A stretch of DNA of 64,000 nt from Nyssa sinensis (Eukaryota > Streptophyta > Magnoliopsida > Cornales > Nyssaceae): the NCBI GenBank assembly GCA_008638375.1, contig CM018048.1, positions 53,726,347 to 53,790,346 on the forward strand. The letters run 5' to 3'. The first letter of the stretch is position 1, and every line of letters starts with the position of its first letter. Under the pieces are notes generated by a model. It saw nothing but the letters and a program-made list of their open reading frames with translations. It did no database searches and had not been told where the DNA came from. Shown one piece after another: positions 1-12,840 of the stretch. Position numbers and translations under genes: made by a program.

Positions 1-140
1 ATGATATTGGCTCTTGTAGAATACAAGTACAGAGAGCATGTCCATGTATTGAAAGCCATAAGAACTGTGCATTCATAATTTCATACAAATCATAAGAAAA
101 AATTACTACAAACAACTGAACATGGTGTGTTTACTTATAG

Positions 141-934
141 GTATTCTCGTTACTCAAGCCTTGCTGCAATTGAGTTCATGAATGAGCCCGATGCATCTGG
201 TGTCACTATTGACAATTTAAGCAAGTATTATAAAGCAGCTTATGATGCAGTAAGGAAGCACACTTCAAGTGCTTATGTGATCCTTTCCAATAGATTGGGA
301 GATGCTAGAAGCAACGAGTTCCTTTCACTTGCCAACGGCCTTGATCGCTCTGTCATTGATGTGCATTACTACAACCTATTTTCGGAAGAATTTGAGAAGA
401 TGAATGTACAAGAAAATATTGATTACATTTATAACAAACGATCGGCGCAATTGCAGGAGGTGACCTCAACCAATGGTGTTCTAAGCTTTGTTGGTAAGTT
501 CAAGTTATTTTCCTATTCATTTGGACTATAGGAATTCTTTTGCAGCTCCAAAACAGATTAAAAAAATTTCAAGAACCAAAAAATTGTAGTGTTGTGAAAA
601 ATATAATTAAATGCAGAATTCTTGTGACTATGGTGATGATTCAAATAACATCGCATTAATCCACTTAAAAAATACTGCCAACACCTCTGATGATTTAAAT
701 TTAGTAGTCTGAATGGTTAATTGTCTGTTAATTTGATGACAAAATGCAGGGGAATGGACAGCAGAGTGGTTAGTTAAGGAACAAACAACAATTGAAGATT
801 ACCAAAAATTTGCCAAGGCGCAACTAGATGTCTATGGGAAGGCCACGTTTGGATGGGCTTATTGGTCATACAAGAATGTTAACAATCACTGGAGTCTCAA
901 GTGGATGATTGAAAACAACTACATCAGGCTTTAA
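141..934 (+). CDS. Glucan 1,3-beta-glucosidase-like GH5 protein, C-terminal part (5' end outside window)
   Basis: Two exons are visible, 141-493 and 750-934, joined by a GT-AG intron 494-749. The first begins after a TTATAG acceptor, so earlier exons lie before the window. The reading frame crosses the junction cleanly (glycine codon split 1+2) and ends at TAA 932-934. The first exon carries an IEFMNEP stretch; NEP holds the general acid/base glutamate of clan GH-A enzymes. The second starts with GEWTAEW, which matches the position of the nucleophile glutamate in exo-1,3-beta-glucanases, and ends with a WAYWSYK block typical of the family. Both catalytic glutamates are therefore present. Family members hydrolyse beta-1,3-glucans; plant versions are usually secreted. 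The N-terminal half, including any signal peptide, cannot be judged. No frameshift or internal stop is seen, so this is probably a functional gene cut by the window edge. Confidence 0.88.
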
Positions 935-3037
935 TTACTATTATTGCACTTTAATCCTCACACCTTTGTTAGCAAACCAAATAATTAATGCCTGAATATG
1001 CTCATTTTGCTCCATAAGCTTATGACATGAGAATAATATTATTGATATAATACTAGAAATTGAAGTATGATGTTTATGTTTACATTATTTATCATTCAAA
1101 TACATTTTAAAAGGCAATTCCATTGTATAAAACTTTAGTTATTGCATGTCTAGAAAGGGTTAGATGATACTGATCTCTACGTCACGATGAAACAATGTTA
1201 CCATTATGTCAATATAACGCAGACTTAACCATACTTGTGCCCAAATATGAAAGCATGTGATATATTTGGGTTCAACCCAATTTAGAAAATGTTATTGAAG
1301 TCAGTTCATCAACCCCAAACTTAATTATCCATGACTATTTATCCGTTTTATAAGTTAATCCATCATATCCCCAAACAAACAGGTCATTAAATTTTGGCTA
1401 TAAATTCTTTTCTTTCTCATTTTTTAAACATTTTCCTTCATTTTTATTTTCTTTTTTTTTTTTTTATTTTTCTTTTATTTTTTTTAGCTATGCTTCTCTA
1501 TGTAATAGCACATTCATTAAAAAGAAAGCGCGACAGATCTAATGGCTACAATCATTCAATAATGTTGATTGTTGGCTTCATAACATAACTTAGCATGGAA
1601 GTCCCATACATTGAAACCGCTTGTAATGAAGTGGTATAGTGAGAGATCGGATGCAGAGAGGTATTGGCAATTGCCATCACGAGTGACAATTTAGACATCG
1701 TTTGGCCCCGCGGGTAGTGTGCCATTTGGGTGGGCTAAACTAAACTCAACCCGAGTTTTTCTGAAATTTTTAGGGTTTGTGTTTTATTTTTATTTTTTAT
1801 TTTGGGTTAAGCTTGGGCAAAAAAATTTTAGTTTGATATAAATTATGATTGAACTTTAGTTGAGACTTTGAAAATCCAAGCCCAATCCGAATTATTATCT
1901 TTTTCATACTTTAATTATCTACATTTAAATTAATAAGAATTCCTTTCAAAAATTATTATTTACATTTCTATAATTTTAAAAACTTATTGACCTTTAATAT
2001 TTTTTAAAAAATTAAATTATGTTGAACAAATTATTTTAACAATTTTTTTGTTTCTTTTAGAAAGAGAAATTATTGAAATTTTTAATGTATAATCAAAATA
2101 GAAAAAAAGATAACAATTTATTAAAGAAATTATAAATAAAATCTAAAAATTGGTATTAATAATCTGGCTCAGGTTGGATCCAATCGTAATAAATTTTAAT
2201 TCGGGTTAGACTCGAGTTGATTGTTCGAGTTCAAAATCGGGTTCGAATTGATTATTTTAAAACTTAAATTGAACTTAAACATGACTTAACATAAGTTCAA
2301 TGGCCTGAGTTGTACCCCTACCCGCAGGTGAAGGAATCAATTCACGGCCACACCTGTCGTTATGGACCCACTACAAATTCCTCCACTCGCTTATTGCACC
2401 TGCCGAATTGCCCCTTCCCCATTTCACCAAACACCCACTTAACCCGATATGTTGGACTCGTGTACTCAGCCTATTTTGAGACCAATTTGTAGAGGTGGAA
2501 CTACAATCCCCCAAAATTTTGTAAAAAAAAAAAATATTTGTAAATTTTTCTTCTATTTTTGAAAATAAAAACAATTTTTTTTTTCAAAATATGCAACAAA
2601 AAAAAAAATACATGTAACTTCTCTTCTAATTATTAGAATAAAAGAATTTTCCCTTCAAATTTTACCCCCTAACTTGAAAAAAAAAATTTCCTTCCAAAAT
2701 TTTCCCAAAAAAAAACTTTAACCCTCCTAATTTTTTTTTTTCTAACCCTGCCCTTGCGAGTTTTGAAATGTTTTATAAATTTCAATAAAGTTTGAGATGG
2801 GATAAGGATTAAGGCATCCTATCCCATCCTACTCGAGAAAAATCTTCATATTACATTATCAATGTTAAAAATGAAATCCTTTAGTCTCATGTAATTTGAT
2901 AAAATTGTATTTTAATAAAAATAATAATTATTAATTTTTACTTTTTATTTTAACACAGGTAATACCAATAAAATCTTAATAATTAAATCGAGGACTGTAT
3001 TTTCATCCCTAGTTGTCATCCCCAATAATGCGCTTGT

Positions 3038-3038
<1 letters not shown>

Positions 3039-3088
<50 letters not shown>
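3039..3088. repeat. Compound (CT)n(AT)n microsatellite
   Basis: About 13 CT units run directly into about 12 AT units. Likely length-polymorphic. Confidence 0.95.
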
Positions 3089-3850
3089 GTTGTGAGCACT
3101 AACCTTTCACACCACAAATGGTACTCAGGAAACAAACTCAAGTGGAATCCATTGCAGATGAAAAGGCAATGTATAGCCTTTTAGCAGGCATGATTAAGTT
3201 TGTGTCAATGCCGTTGTTGGGAAACATCATTATTACAAGTGAAAATTGATTTGAAATCCTCCCACTTCTTTTTCCAACTTTACTTGTATCAAAGTGGAGT
3301 TATTACTGTCAACAAACATCATGTTTCATAAGCTTTTTTTAATTTTTTTTCTGTCGTACCCACAAAAAGAAAAAGGCAATCTAGCATGCATTTTGAGTAG
3401 TAATTATAGATAAAAAAAACAAAAATGTATTACTTAGCTTTTAAGCTTTCACACAGAATTTACCAAATTTTACATATGCATTTTCCTTTTTCATAATTGT
3501 TGTCTGAAGTGAAGAAAATAAACATTAAACTATAATATGGTACTGTTTTTCCTCTCTTGCAGAGTTAACTAATACACAAAATGGAAGGAGGATAACCAAA
3601 AAGTAACTCCACTTTACTATCACAAAGGGGCGAAGTTTTTGCCAGAGAGAGGATCCTCAAGTATCACTCTCAATCTTGAAAATTTGGACAACAATTTTTT
3701 TTGTAGTTCTTTTTTCTCTAAGAAAAAAAAAGTTAAAAATAATTTTTGAATGACAAAGAAAAAGTATTTCAATAAAGGCGGCTTTTGAGAAAGATGAAAG
3801 ATCATTCTCAAAACCCAAATATTATCATAAATTTTTTATTATTACTATTA

Positions 3851-4150
3851 GGATAAATTACATGAAATTACACTGTTTTTAAAGGCTTTTTTTTTTATAT
3901 AAAAATTAATTTAAAGTAACTAACTTATTTTCATTTTATAGAAAATAAAATTTACTGTTTTAATCAATATTTATTTGAAAATAAATAAAAATGAAAGTGA
4001 CAGTGACAGTTTTGTCATTTGAAAAAAATGACTTAGGCGGTTATTTGTAATTTGTCAGGTAACTAGAGGAGATTAGTGTAATTTAAAAAAAATATATAAA
4101 AAATTAGTGTAATTGTTAGAAATTTTTTAAAAGATCAATGTAATTTATTA
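3851..4150. mobile_element. Mutator-type MITE relative (family A, copy 1, degenerate)
   Basis: It begins GGATAAATTACATG and ends in a TGTAATTTATT stretch, matching the termini of the better-preserved copies at 12442, 14879 and 19529. Internal landmarks shared with them include an ACTTATTTTCATTTTATA block, a 'TTTTGTCATTT' block and an 'AGATTAGTGTAATTT' block near the right end. A clean target duplication is not visible here, so the boundaries are approximate. Confidence 0.6.
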
Positions 4151-4855
4151 TTATTTTTATTTTTATTATTATATAAAAGTCTTAAATAGTTATGTCATGG
4201 CTTGAACAGAGTGGAACTATAAGGGGTTGAAAGTTAATGATTAAGTGAAGATATTATGATGGTGCCTAAAGATATTCGAGAAATACTATCGTTAGTCAAG
4301 ACATGATTGATATATGCAATTCACACGCTAATATCATGTGGGCACGAAATGGACAAGTCTATCACGTCGCGATTTTTCAATTGTCTTGAGTGATGATTTG
4401 CTCGTGATAATTTATGATTGTTGTATGAATGACTTTTGGTCATTTAAATGCCCACTTGCAATTATACGTATTTCCTAAGCAACCACATTGTTCAATCCCC
4501 TTTTGGCAATTTTTCCTGTTTGATTAGTCCCAATTCTTCTTTTCTTAGAGAAAGGGATGCCCGTAGATGTAGACATTTTCACCTTCAATTAACCTGTTCT
4601 CATGAGCTTGTTCCACTGTCTTAAGATGGACCACCACTTGGAATGGGTCCAATTGACACTGATCTATCATCTCATATAATGGCACACATCAGTTACAATG
4701 ATGCTACACAAAGAAAGAAATAAAGAAATAAAGATCGACAATAACAACAGAGAGAGAAAAAAAAAAAAAGTGAAAAGAAAATCATCTTGAATCTTAGAGT
4801 AACATATGTTTGACCTTGTTTTCAAATAAAAATCACGATTCGAAAGGAATAATCT

Positions 4856-4962
4856 ATTAGTGAAATGGAAATTTGAAGAGGGGGGAGGCAAATAGGAGGC
4901 CAAACGGGGCTTTAAGTACTTGTTCCATTAGTGAAATGGAAATTTGAAGAGGGGGGGAGGCA
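4856..4962. repeat. Short direct duplication (about 34 bp, two copies)
   Basis: The stretch ATTAGTGAAATGGAAATTTG, continuing into AAGAG, a G-run and AGGCA, occurs at 4856-4890 and again at 4927-4962 with a G-run length difference. The 36 bp between them is not part of the repeat. Confidence 0.85.
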
Positions 4963-5131
4963 GAGAATGGGGTTGTACCAAATTAAATAGCTGAATGCAT
5001 CATTATTTGTGACTTGTTTGGGAGCTTTATATTTTATCTTCTAATTTTAATCATTACATTGCATTTTGAAGGTTGAATAAAAGGGGTTAAAATTGCAATG
5101 GAGTGGTCCTATGAGTTAGGTTCCTATAATA

Positions 5132-5340
5132 AAAAGAATTCATCACTTTCGGTTCTTTAGAAACGCAACCTCAATTTTGGAATCCTTTTAATTGAGTGTT
5201 CTCTCTCACTCTCTCTCTCTCTTTTCTCTCTCACACACACAGCTCTGCACTTCACACATATAAAAAGAATACGTCACTTTTATTGCTTTCCATGCCTCTC
5301 TCTCTCTCTTCTCTCTCTCACACACACACAGACACACACA
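5132..5340. repeat. Tandemly duplicated CT/CA-rich segment
   Basis: Two similar units each start with AAAAAGAAT followed by a TCACTTT block, and run into CT-rich then CA-rich microsatellite (units near 5132-5259 and 5260-5340). It resembles a pyrimidine-rich 5' leader, but no gene follows. Confidence 0.6.
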
Positions 5341-5924
5341 CACTCGAAAGCTAGCTCTCTCCACTTCATTTTCCCTTGCACACTTTCTGTGACTATCATG
5401 GGTGCTGTAACTTTATTCTTATTGTTTAAGTAGTGTGAGTCTTGTTGTATTGAAGCGATAAAATTAAATAGTAAATTGATCTGAAATTAAAAAAATTAAA
5501 TAAAATACATAGAAGACATAAGATATATGATTTAACAATATGTCTATATTCATAAATAACGATGATCGATTTACTAAGTATCAAAAAAGTTATAAGAATA
5601 AAACACTCAAAAACCTAAAATTTTCTTTATATCCAATGATGGTCACACAAAGTTTGTTATCTTCTCATAAGAAAGAATCTTAAAAACAACATTCTTATAT
5701 ATGCAGGTTACAAAATAAGATACTAAACGAGTAAAAGATACTCAAACAAAACGGTTAAAAAAATATCATGTCACATCAAGTCATCAACGAGTCATAAAAA
5801 ATTCGGATAAAATTTATGACAACTACTCAACAAGCTTAAGGTGTGGTATACTTTTCTTGGTATTTATAGTTTCATAATCTCTAAGAATTAGATGAAGCAA
5901 TATTTCTGCTACTAATTTACATTG

Positions 5925-6340
5925 CATTTGGATTGAAGGAGTTGAAAGAAGAAGAAAGGACAAGAAAAGGAAGGAAAACTTATTTTATATTATGTTTTAA
6001 AAATGAGAAATGAGTGAAAATAAGAGGGAGTTAAAAGCCCAATTTTATCTTCTTCTAAAAAGAGATAGAGGAAAATAATTAGGAGTTAGTGATTACTCGT
6101 TTTGCTTTTCTTTTTTAAAAAAAGAAGAACTCTTATTTAACTCTTCTACTCAAGTAATTAAACATTCAATTTCTTTCATTTTTTTTCTTCTATCTTTCCC
6201 AAACAAGTTGAGAGAATTGTACTATCATTTCCTCTTATCTCTGTTTATTACTTTACTAGTTAAAAATTACCTTACATATGCTTTTCTCATCTCCTCTCCT
6301 CTCTCTCATAATTATGTTTTTTTCTTTTCTTTATAATTAA
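5925..6340. mobile_element. Small dispersed repeat (family B, copy 1)
   Basis: The left part has TTTGGATTGAAGGAG followed by purine-rich AAGGA repeats. The right part has a pyrimidine-rich CTCCTCTCCTCTCTCTCATAA block. The same ordered landmarks recur at 14340-14790. The purine-left, pyrimidine-right arrangement suggests a foldback element. No transposase frame is present and ends are approximate. Confidence 0.5.
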
Positions 6341-7430
6341 TGCTATTGTCTCCCCCTTCTTATTTGCCTATTTGTTGCAAGTTCATCATTTCTTTGAAAA
6401 TTACACAAAAAAACAAAAAAGTCATATTATCGTATTTACCTCCTTTATAATAATTTTTTTTACTTCTCTCCAATAATATATTTTAAGAGTAATGTTTCAC
6501 TTTTCAAAATTATATCTCAAATGATGTGACATTGATATGACATTAGATTACTATTAATACTTGAAATCATGTAATTAATGTGATTTTTACACATCAATAT
6601 CACATTATTTGAGATAAAAATTTAAGAAGCATAACATTTTAAAAGCATTATAAATACAGTATATTAATTAACAAATCATTATTTTCAGAAAGAAAACACA
6701 ACAATTAATATTCACAATTACTATACACTGATAAATACTACTTGCAGGGAAGGAACCCCATATTATGGCAATGACTTCAGACACTAATAACAATCAGTTA
6801 TGAATTGGAGTTCTTTTTGTATCAGAGACATTTAAGTGATTGGAACCCCATAAATCATGGTCGGTTAGCTGTGGGACTTGAAATGCATGATAAGAGACTT
6901 ATTTAAATCTTGATTAACTATTATTGATTTGTTTTCTTTAGATTTTCAGATGAATCTTGACAGAATTAAGGATTCAAAAATATTGGATTAATTACTCGGG
7001 ATTGTGGCTAGTAGAAACGTTGATAATAAAATTAAAGCGTCTTGAGTTTTAGTCTTTTCTGCGCCGATCATTAATAATTAAAATTTAAAGGATGATCTTG
7101 ACTTTCACGGAAAGGGAGACTTAATCCGTGTTAACAGCTATACAACAATTGTGTATTAGCCAATTACTTTCTTAGTCTTACTTTCCTATTCTTTTGGATT
7201 TCCTTGTATAGCCAATTACTTTTTTAGTCCTTTGCCTACTGTTTTGCTTTCCTTGTAAACACTACATGAAATATATAAAATATATCATCTTCTTCGTCTC
7301 TTCATATGAAGGAGGATACCAAAACTTGCTGCTTTAATTTTATTAATCCGGCCCCTAATTGATTCATCAAAAAAAATAAAAAAATATTGGATTATAAAGT
7401 TAGACATTCTTTTTATCATGTGAACACTAA

Positions 7431-7435
7431 ATATG

Positions 7436-7470
<35 letters not shown>

Positions 7471-7487
7471 GTGTACACACACATATA
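7431..7487. repeat. Compound (AT)n(GT)n(AC)n microsatellite
   Basis: AT units pass into GT units and then AC units. The GT and AC runs are reverse complements of each other, so the site can form a short hairpin. Confidence 0.9.
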
Positions 7488-7629
7488 AGAGAGCATAAAA
7501 GCAATAAAACTATAAATATAGGAGATAGATGGCAGAAACAACCATTTTAACTATGAAAGTAACAATTTCTATTGATTTATTTCTATGATATACTTGATTT
7601 GCTTCTTTCATAGCGTTATTTATTTTAGG

Positions 7630-7820
7630 TACTGTTTGATAAAAAAATTTAATAAATAAAAAGTAATTTTTTGAAATTAATTTATTTTTCTTAAAAACAA
7701 AAGATGAAAATCAGAAGTGCATTTAACAATCATCTCTTAAAAAAAATTAATTAAAAAGTTTTTCTCTTTTTTTTTTTCTTAAGCAAAGAAATACTTGAAA
7801 AAATTATATCAAACAGTTTA
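7630..7820. mobile_element. Foldback element with CTGTTTGATA-type inverted ends
   Basis: An ACTGTTTGATAAAAAAATT stretch at the left is mirrored by AATTATATCAAACAGT at the right. No coding potential and no certain target duplication. Consistent with a short non-autonomous DNA transposon. Confidence 0.45.
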
Positions 7821-9380
7821 ATTGTTCTATATCACCTTTAAAAAAAATTACTGAATATTTTTTACTTGGATTCATCAAAAAGAAAAATGACTCCTTTAGC
7901 AATCCCTCATCTAACATGTTTGGGTCTCACAAGTGTAATATTTTTTTTTTTTTTGCCAACAAAAAATATATTATATAATTAATATTTTACAAGTTCACAA
8001 AGAATGTAAATTAAAATTAATCATTTTAAACTGTAAAAATAATAGTTTTTTAATTAAAAATATTGAATCAAAATAAATTTTTCCTTGGACCTAGAGGGCA
8101 ACGGTCCAATATCAATTTTGACATATATGGGCAGATACACATTTCTATTGTTTAATTATTTCCAAAATTTCCCAAACATTTGGTACCAAGTGGGCAGACA
8201 AGGGCTTGGGGTCGGTGGGGCCCTCAGTATAATTGATGCAGTGCCAATGTATAAACAAGTCTTCAAAATAACTCACCATACCAGCGGATCTAATCACTGT
8301 TCCTGCTGGTCATATGAGGTTTTCCACTGTGTCTTTATTTTTTTATTTATTTTTTGCAATATATACTATTGTAATTTTTTTTAATGTGAAAATTAAATTT
8401 TTGCTTTCAGGTTATTTTCTAGTAATGCAAGTAATTATGCTCGAGAACCTAGATTTAGCTATGATTAGGACTATAAATGAATTCAATCTAGTTGAGTCTG
8501 AGTTTTAAATTATTTAGAACTTGTTTGCTTTATATTTTTTTGACTGGTTTAATTAGAAAATTTGATTAAATTACTTTTAAAATTTAAAATCAGTGTTTGA
8601 ATAACCCAAATTGTTGATTATTTTAAAAAATTGATTAGATAATAATCAGACATGATCCTGTTTTAGTTTTAAGTGAGATAGAAAAAAATTAATTATTGAT
8701 AAAAATTATTTTTTTAGTACATGATTCTAAACAAAAATGTTTAAGTTTTAATTACTTATTTAATAATTTTTTTATCTCAATAATCAACAATAGTTTCAAT
8801 AATCTAAACCAAATGCCACCTTAAACTTGTTAAAATAGATAAGTTTTGAATTATAATCAAATTTGATTTATTTTTATCATGAATCGATTTCTAAAACCGC
8901 TAACTGAAGTTTAATTTTAAACCGAGTTCAAATTACTAAATTTTTTTTATAGTATTAAAGTATTTATGAATAAATTAAGTCAAATCAAGTTTAATAAATT
9001 AATAAATTTGCAAGTATTATTTATTTATCTTACGAACTGATTTCTAAAATTCGGAGAGAATTAGATGAGTGACTCTAAAATTGAGATATAAATAAAGATA
9101 AAATGTTGTGACCCTAAAATTGAGGTATAAATGAAGATAAAATCTTGGATTGGTAAGTAACATGTTATATTTATTGGTGTAATTGGACCTAACGAAGAGC
9201 CAAAAGCATTAATAAAAGGTCTTGGTCGCTCTTGCTAAAGTTGGAATCTCAAAATCGCATTGAAAAGGAAGGAACGCTGACGTGGAATTCACAGAAAGGA
9301 ACGGTCCAGATTCGCTCATTCCTATCGGCCTCCCCATTTATCTTCCCAACATTTCCCCTGCCTCCATCCTCTCTCGCCCT

Positions 9381-9390
9381 CCTTTATAGT
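9381..9390 (+). promoter_or_regulatory. TATA-like element upstream of the FLZ gene
   Basis: A CTTTATAGTT motif about 95 bp before the start codon, followed by a pyrimidine-rich leader with a (CT)n run at about 9427-9446. The position fits a core promoter with a short 5' UTR. No transcript evidence is available. Confidence 0.4.
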
Positions 9391-9481
9391 TTATACTTCC
9401 CCCACTCTCCCTCTGCCCACAAACCTTCTCTCTCTCTCTCTCTCTAGAAAGTTTCTCTCCGGCCGGCGTTAGAGAGAGAAC

Positions 9482-10313
9482 ATGTTGCTGGGGAAGCGGC
9501 CCCGTCCTCCGATGAAGAGGACCACCAGCATGACGGAGTTCACCTTGGATCTAAGCAACATGGAGATCCCTCCTCAGTCGTCTGATCCTCGCAACCCTTT
9601 CACCGGTGGCCCACTCAGACCAACCGACGGATTCTTGTCTGCCACCGTTTCACCCAGAAACCATCGCCGGAGTTCCGCCGATTTCGTCGAGACTGCTCAC
9701 TTCTTGAGGACCTGCGCCCTCTGTAAACGCCGTTTGGTTCCTGGTCGCGACATCTACATGTATAGGTAATCTCCCTCTACAAAACTACATGCATATATAC
9801 CTGCATATATATATATATATAGGGTTGAGCTATTGTAGCTTACAGTTTTTAGAACTCATTCAATTCCTCTGGGTACTGTTAAATCATTGGATTCTCGGAA
9901 ATTGAAGTTGGAAAGATTTTCTTGGTGATTTCTTTTCTGATTTTTGTTTGGAAGTAGAAAAATTGTACTACATGTTTTAATTTGTTTAATCTGGGTCCAT
10001 CAACTATAGAAAAGGCTCAAACTTTCTCTGACTTCGACTGCACGAGGCCAACTTTGTGGCTGTGGGTGTATACATAGATACATATAAACACACACACACA
10101 CATAGTAACTACTTGATGTATTAATAAACTTTTTTGTTGGGTTGTAATTTCAGAGGTGATAGCGCGTTTTGCAGTTTAGAGTGTAGGCAACGACAAATGA
10201 ATCAAGACGAGAGAAAAGAAAAGTGCTCCTTGGCATCAAAGAAAGAAGCTGCATCAAACACAGCAGGATCCAAAGGCGTCACCGCCAAAGGCGATACTGT
10301 GACCGCCCTGTAG
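9482..10313 (+). CDS. FLZ: FLZ-type zinc-finger (DUF581) protein, 147 aa
   Basis: Two exons, 9482-9765 and 10154-10313, with a GT-AG intron 9766-10153 splitting an arginine codon. The ATG at 9482 is the first after the CT-rich leader. The N-terminus reads MLLGKRPRPP, typical of one FLZ subgroup. The FCS-like zinc finger lies at residues about 69-115: Cys78, Cys81, Cys101 and Cys105, with the hallmark DIYMYRGDSAFCS spanning the intron and ECRQRQMNQDE after it. FLZ proteins are plant-specific small scaffolds that bind SnRK1 kinase subunits in sugar and energy signalling (family knowledge). The C-terminal tail after residue 120 is Lys/Ala/Thr-rich and looks disordered. All metal-binding cysteines are intact. 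The intron at the YR/GD junction is in the usual family position. Confidence 0.95.
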
Positions 10314-10360
10314 ATTTTTAGATTCAAATCAATTTAACCCACTTAAGCATCAAACTACAC

Positions 10361-10369
10361 ATGCATATA

Positions 10370-10402
<33 letters not shown>

Positions 10403-10403
10403 T
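10361..10403. repeat. (AT)n(GTAT)n microsatellite in the FLZ 3' region
   Basis: AT units pass into about eight GTAT units about 50 bp after the FLZ stop codon, so the repeat probably lies within the 3' UTR. Confidence 0.9.
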
Positions 10404-10593
10404 TGCAGATGTGGGTATTGGTGCAGTAATCTTTGTATGCTAATGGGCAAGTTTTGCAAGTGTTATTTCATGCAGATCCGACAAATACAACCTGAAATCT
10501 GTACTTGCTTCCTACTTTCTTTTCCTTCATGTTCCTCTGGGCGATAATGGAAGAAAATTATTTAGTTTTCCAAGATTCGCTTTTCTTGAATCC

Positions 10594-10599
10594 AATAAA
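10594..10599 (+). terminator. Candidate polyadenylation signal of FLZ
   Basis: AATAAA about 280 bp after the FLZ stop codon, followed by a T-rich stretch. Plausible plant near-upstream element; position alone supports it. Confidence 0.35.
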
Positions 10600-11699
10600 T
10601 TTTTTTATGTGATTAATGTTTTTTTACTTCGTTTTTTGAGGAAATCAATGCGCTGTGTCTATAATTTGAGTGGCATGGTTATGGTTTCTAAGAGATTCCC
10701 ATCTTCATCTTATGATACTTCCTGTTCCTCTGATTTGATGCATGACAGCACTAGATGCACACTAAAAAAAATTAAGGGCAAATAAATAATACTCCTTTCG
10801 TTCTGAATTAAAAGTCTTTTATTTTATTTTGAGATGTCTCATAATAAAAGTTCTGTTTAAAAAATTAATATATAAATAATTGTAAAATTTTTAAATTACC
10901 CTCATAAATTTAATGTGAGTGAAAGTTAGTTTTGTAAATTTATCTTCTTAATCAAATGTAAAAACATTAAATGATTGTCCAAAATAAAAAATTAGTTTTC
11001 TCAAAATGGACTATTAATTTGGGACGGAGAGAGTAATAATTTCGTACATCAATTATATATAACAGTGATTTTTTTCCCTTTAACTCAATTTTTATTTTTC
11101 TGTGTTTCAATCCTGGATCAAAATGTTTTATTATAATTTTTTTTACGTCAAGCGAGATATGAGAGACGTTTAAAGTAAAATTTAAGTATTTTAAATTAAT
11201 TTTTTTTCCAATTGTTTGACAAATAAAATTTAAAGAATGAGTTTAATCCACGTGGAGCCAAATAAACAGCTGACCCCTAATCTGATCATTTAAAATATAA
11301 TTTATAATTTTTTGCATCATTTTACTACATGAAGAAGAATTTCAATGACTTTATTTTATTTAGTTTTACTTCTCTCTTGAGATGAGAAAAAGTAGAGAGA
11401 TCACTTAGCCAATTTCTTAGCTCTAAATCTTTTTAGACAGTTAAAGATAATTAATTAGAGTAGTGTTTGGTTTATATTATTTTTAAGAGATGATTATCAA
11501 ATGTATTTTTAATTTTTAAGAAAAATTGAAAATTATTATTATTATTTAGTAAAAATCCATTTAAAACAGGACCATCCTATCCTCACTCTTCATATGGTTA
11601 TTTGAGCTCCAAAAAATACCATTGTAATAATTAGAAAAATAATATTTCGAAGCTCGACATTTCCCAAAAAAAATATATTACCAAATAGAAACTTAGACT

Positions 11700-11783
11700 A
11701 TATTTGGTTTGGATTTTTAAAATTGAAAACTTATTTAATCACTTTTATAAATTAAATTAGGTAAAATAATCTAAACCAAACAC
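11700..11783. mobile_element. Very short foldback element with TTTGGTTT ends
   Basis: TATTTGGTTTGGATTTT at the left is mirrored by AATAATCTAAACCAAACA at the right, only about 50 bp apart. The ends resemble those of the element at 23211-23539. The stretch 8519-8820 may be a diverged relative. Confidence 0.5.
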
Positions 11784-12441
11784 ACACTTAATCTATATTT
11801 TCATGCTGGATTATTTGAAGCATAACTGCTTTAATATTTTCTTTGAAAATAATAATAATGCTGGTAATTTTCGTCAAAAAACAATATTGGTAACACATTG
11901 TTTTTTTTATTTACTCAAAAAAAAAAAAAAATACTTGGCAGGTTCGTATAATGAGATTCTTTGAGTCATCATTTTCTTTTATATATTTAAAATCTTAAAA
12001 AAGTAATTGGGAATGCCAATAGCTTGGACTTATATAAATTGTATATTTTTCTCTTTTTTCTTTTATTATATTTTTGTGGGTGGGGTCAGAGGAATCTTGT
12101 CCTAGTCAGCCTTGCATGGAGTGGGTCCCTTTGCTCACGCTATAAACAACAGAAGTAACTGACTGAATCAACAGAAAAACTCATTTTATTGGGATTATAT
12201 CTTTTGCACTGGAAAGTATTACTTTTCTTATAATAATAATAATTTTTATAACAGTAATGAGATGTTTCCAAATTTTATATTTAAAATATAATAAATTTTA
12301 AATTAAATAATAATTTAAATTTTAAATTAAATATTAGCATCATTTATAAAAAAGAAGAAAAAAAAAGTCATTGTAGAAGAATAGGCTTGTTTTAGCATTT
12401 TGAGTGTTGTGGTAAAAAAACGTCATTTTAATAATAATTTT

Positions 12442-12840
12442 AGATAAATTATACTGAATTCTTTTGAGATTTTTGATAATTATAAAAATATTTCTTAAAA
12501 ATTTTAAAATAGTGCGACTTATCTTATTTTTACTGGCAAATTACAAAAACTTTTCTTTTAGTCTTAATTTTTTCAAATTGACAAAAGTGTTCCTTTCAAT
12601 TATTTTTTTCATTTTTTACTATTTTTCTAACCTTTTTTTTTTTAAAGAATTTCTTTATTTTATATATAAAAATAAATAAATTTAAGATAACTAACTTATA
12701 TTTTTTCAGCCAAATAATATTTTTAATTAATTTTTATTTGAAAATTAAAAATAAAAACTTTAAAAAAATAATAATGAAAGTGCAATTTTGTAATGCTTGT
12801 AATTGTCATAAATTTTAGAAAAGATTAGTGTAATTTCTCC
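12442..12840. mobile_element. Mutator-type MITE (family A, copy 2) with 10 bp target duplication
   Basis: The element starts AGATAAATTATACTG and ends AGTGTAATTTCTCC. It is flanked by a perfect 10 bp direct repeat TAATAATTTT at 12432-12441 and 12841-12850. Long target duplications of 9-10 bp are characteristic of Mutator-like elements. Internal blocks match copies 1, 3 and 4. No transposase is encoded. Confidence 0.75.

Larger units (their letters stand above)
935..9370. other. Intergenic region, AT-rich, no convincing gene
   Basis: No open frame here matches a family I recognise. The region holds long A/T homopolymers, microsatellites (3039-3088, 7431-7487), short direct duplications (4856-4962, 5132-5340) and inverted-repeat elements listed separately (3851-4150, 5925-6340, 7630-7820). 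The stretch near 5398 has a leader-like CT/CA-rich sequence followed by a 12-codon frame that stops quickly, so I do not call a gene. Confidence 0.7.

Noticed and set aside
9232..9447. 71-codon frame just before the FLZ gene
   Set aside because: It ends in the (CT)n leader and has no family match. It overlaps the probable promoter and 5' UTR of FLZ.
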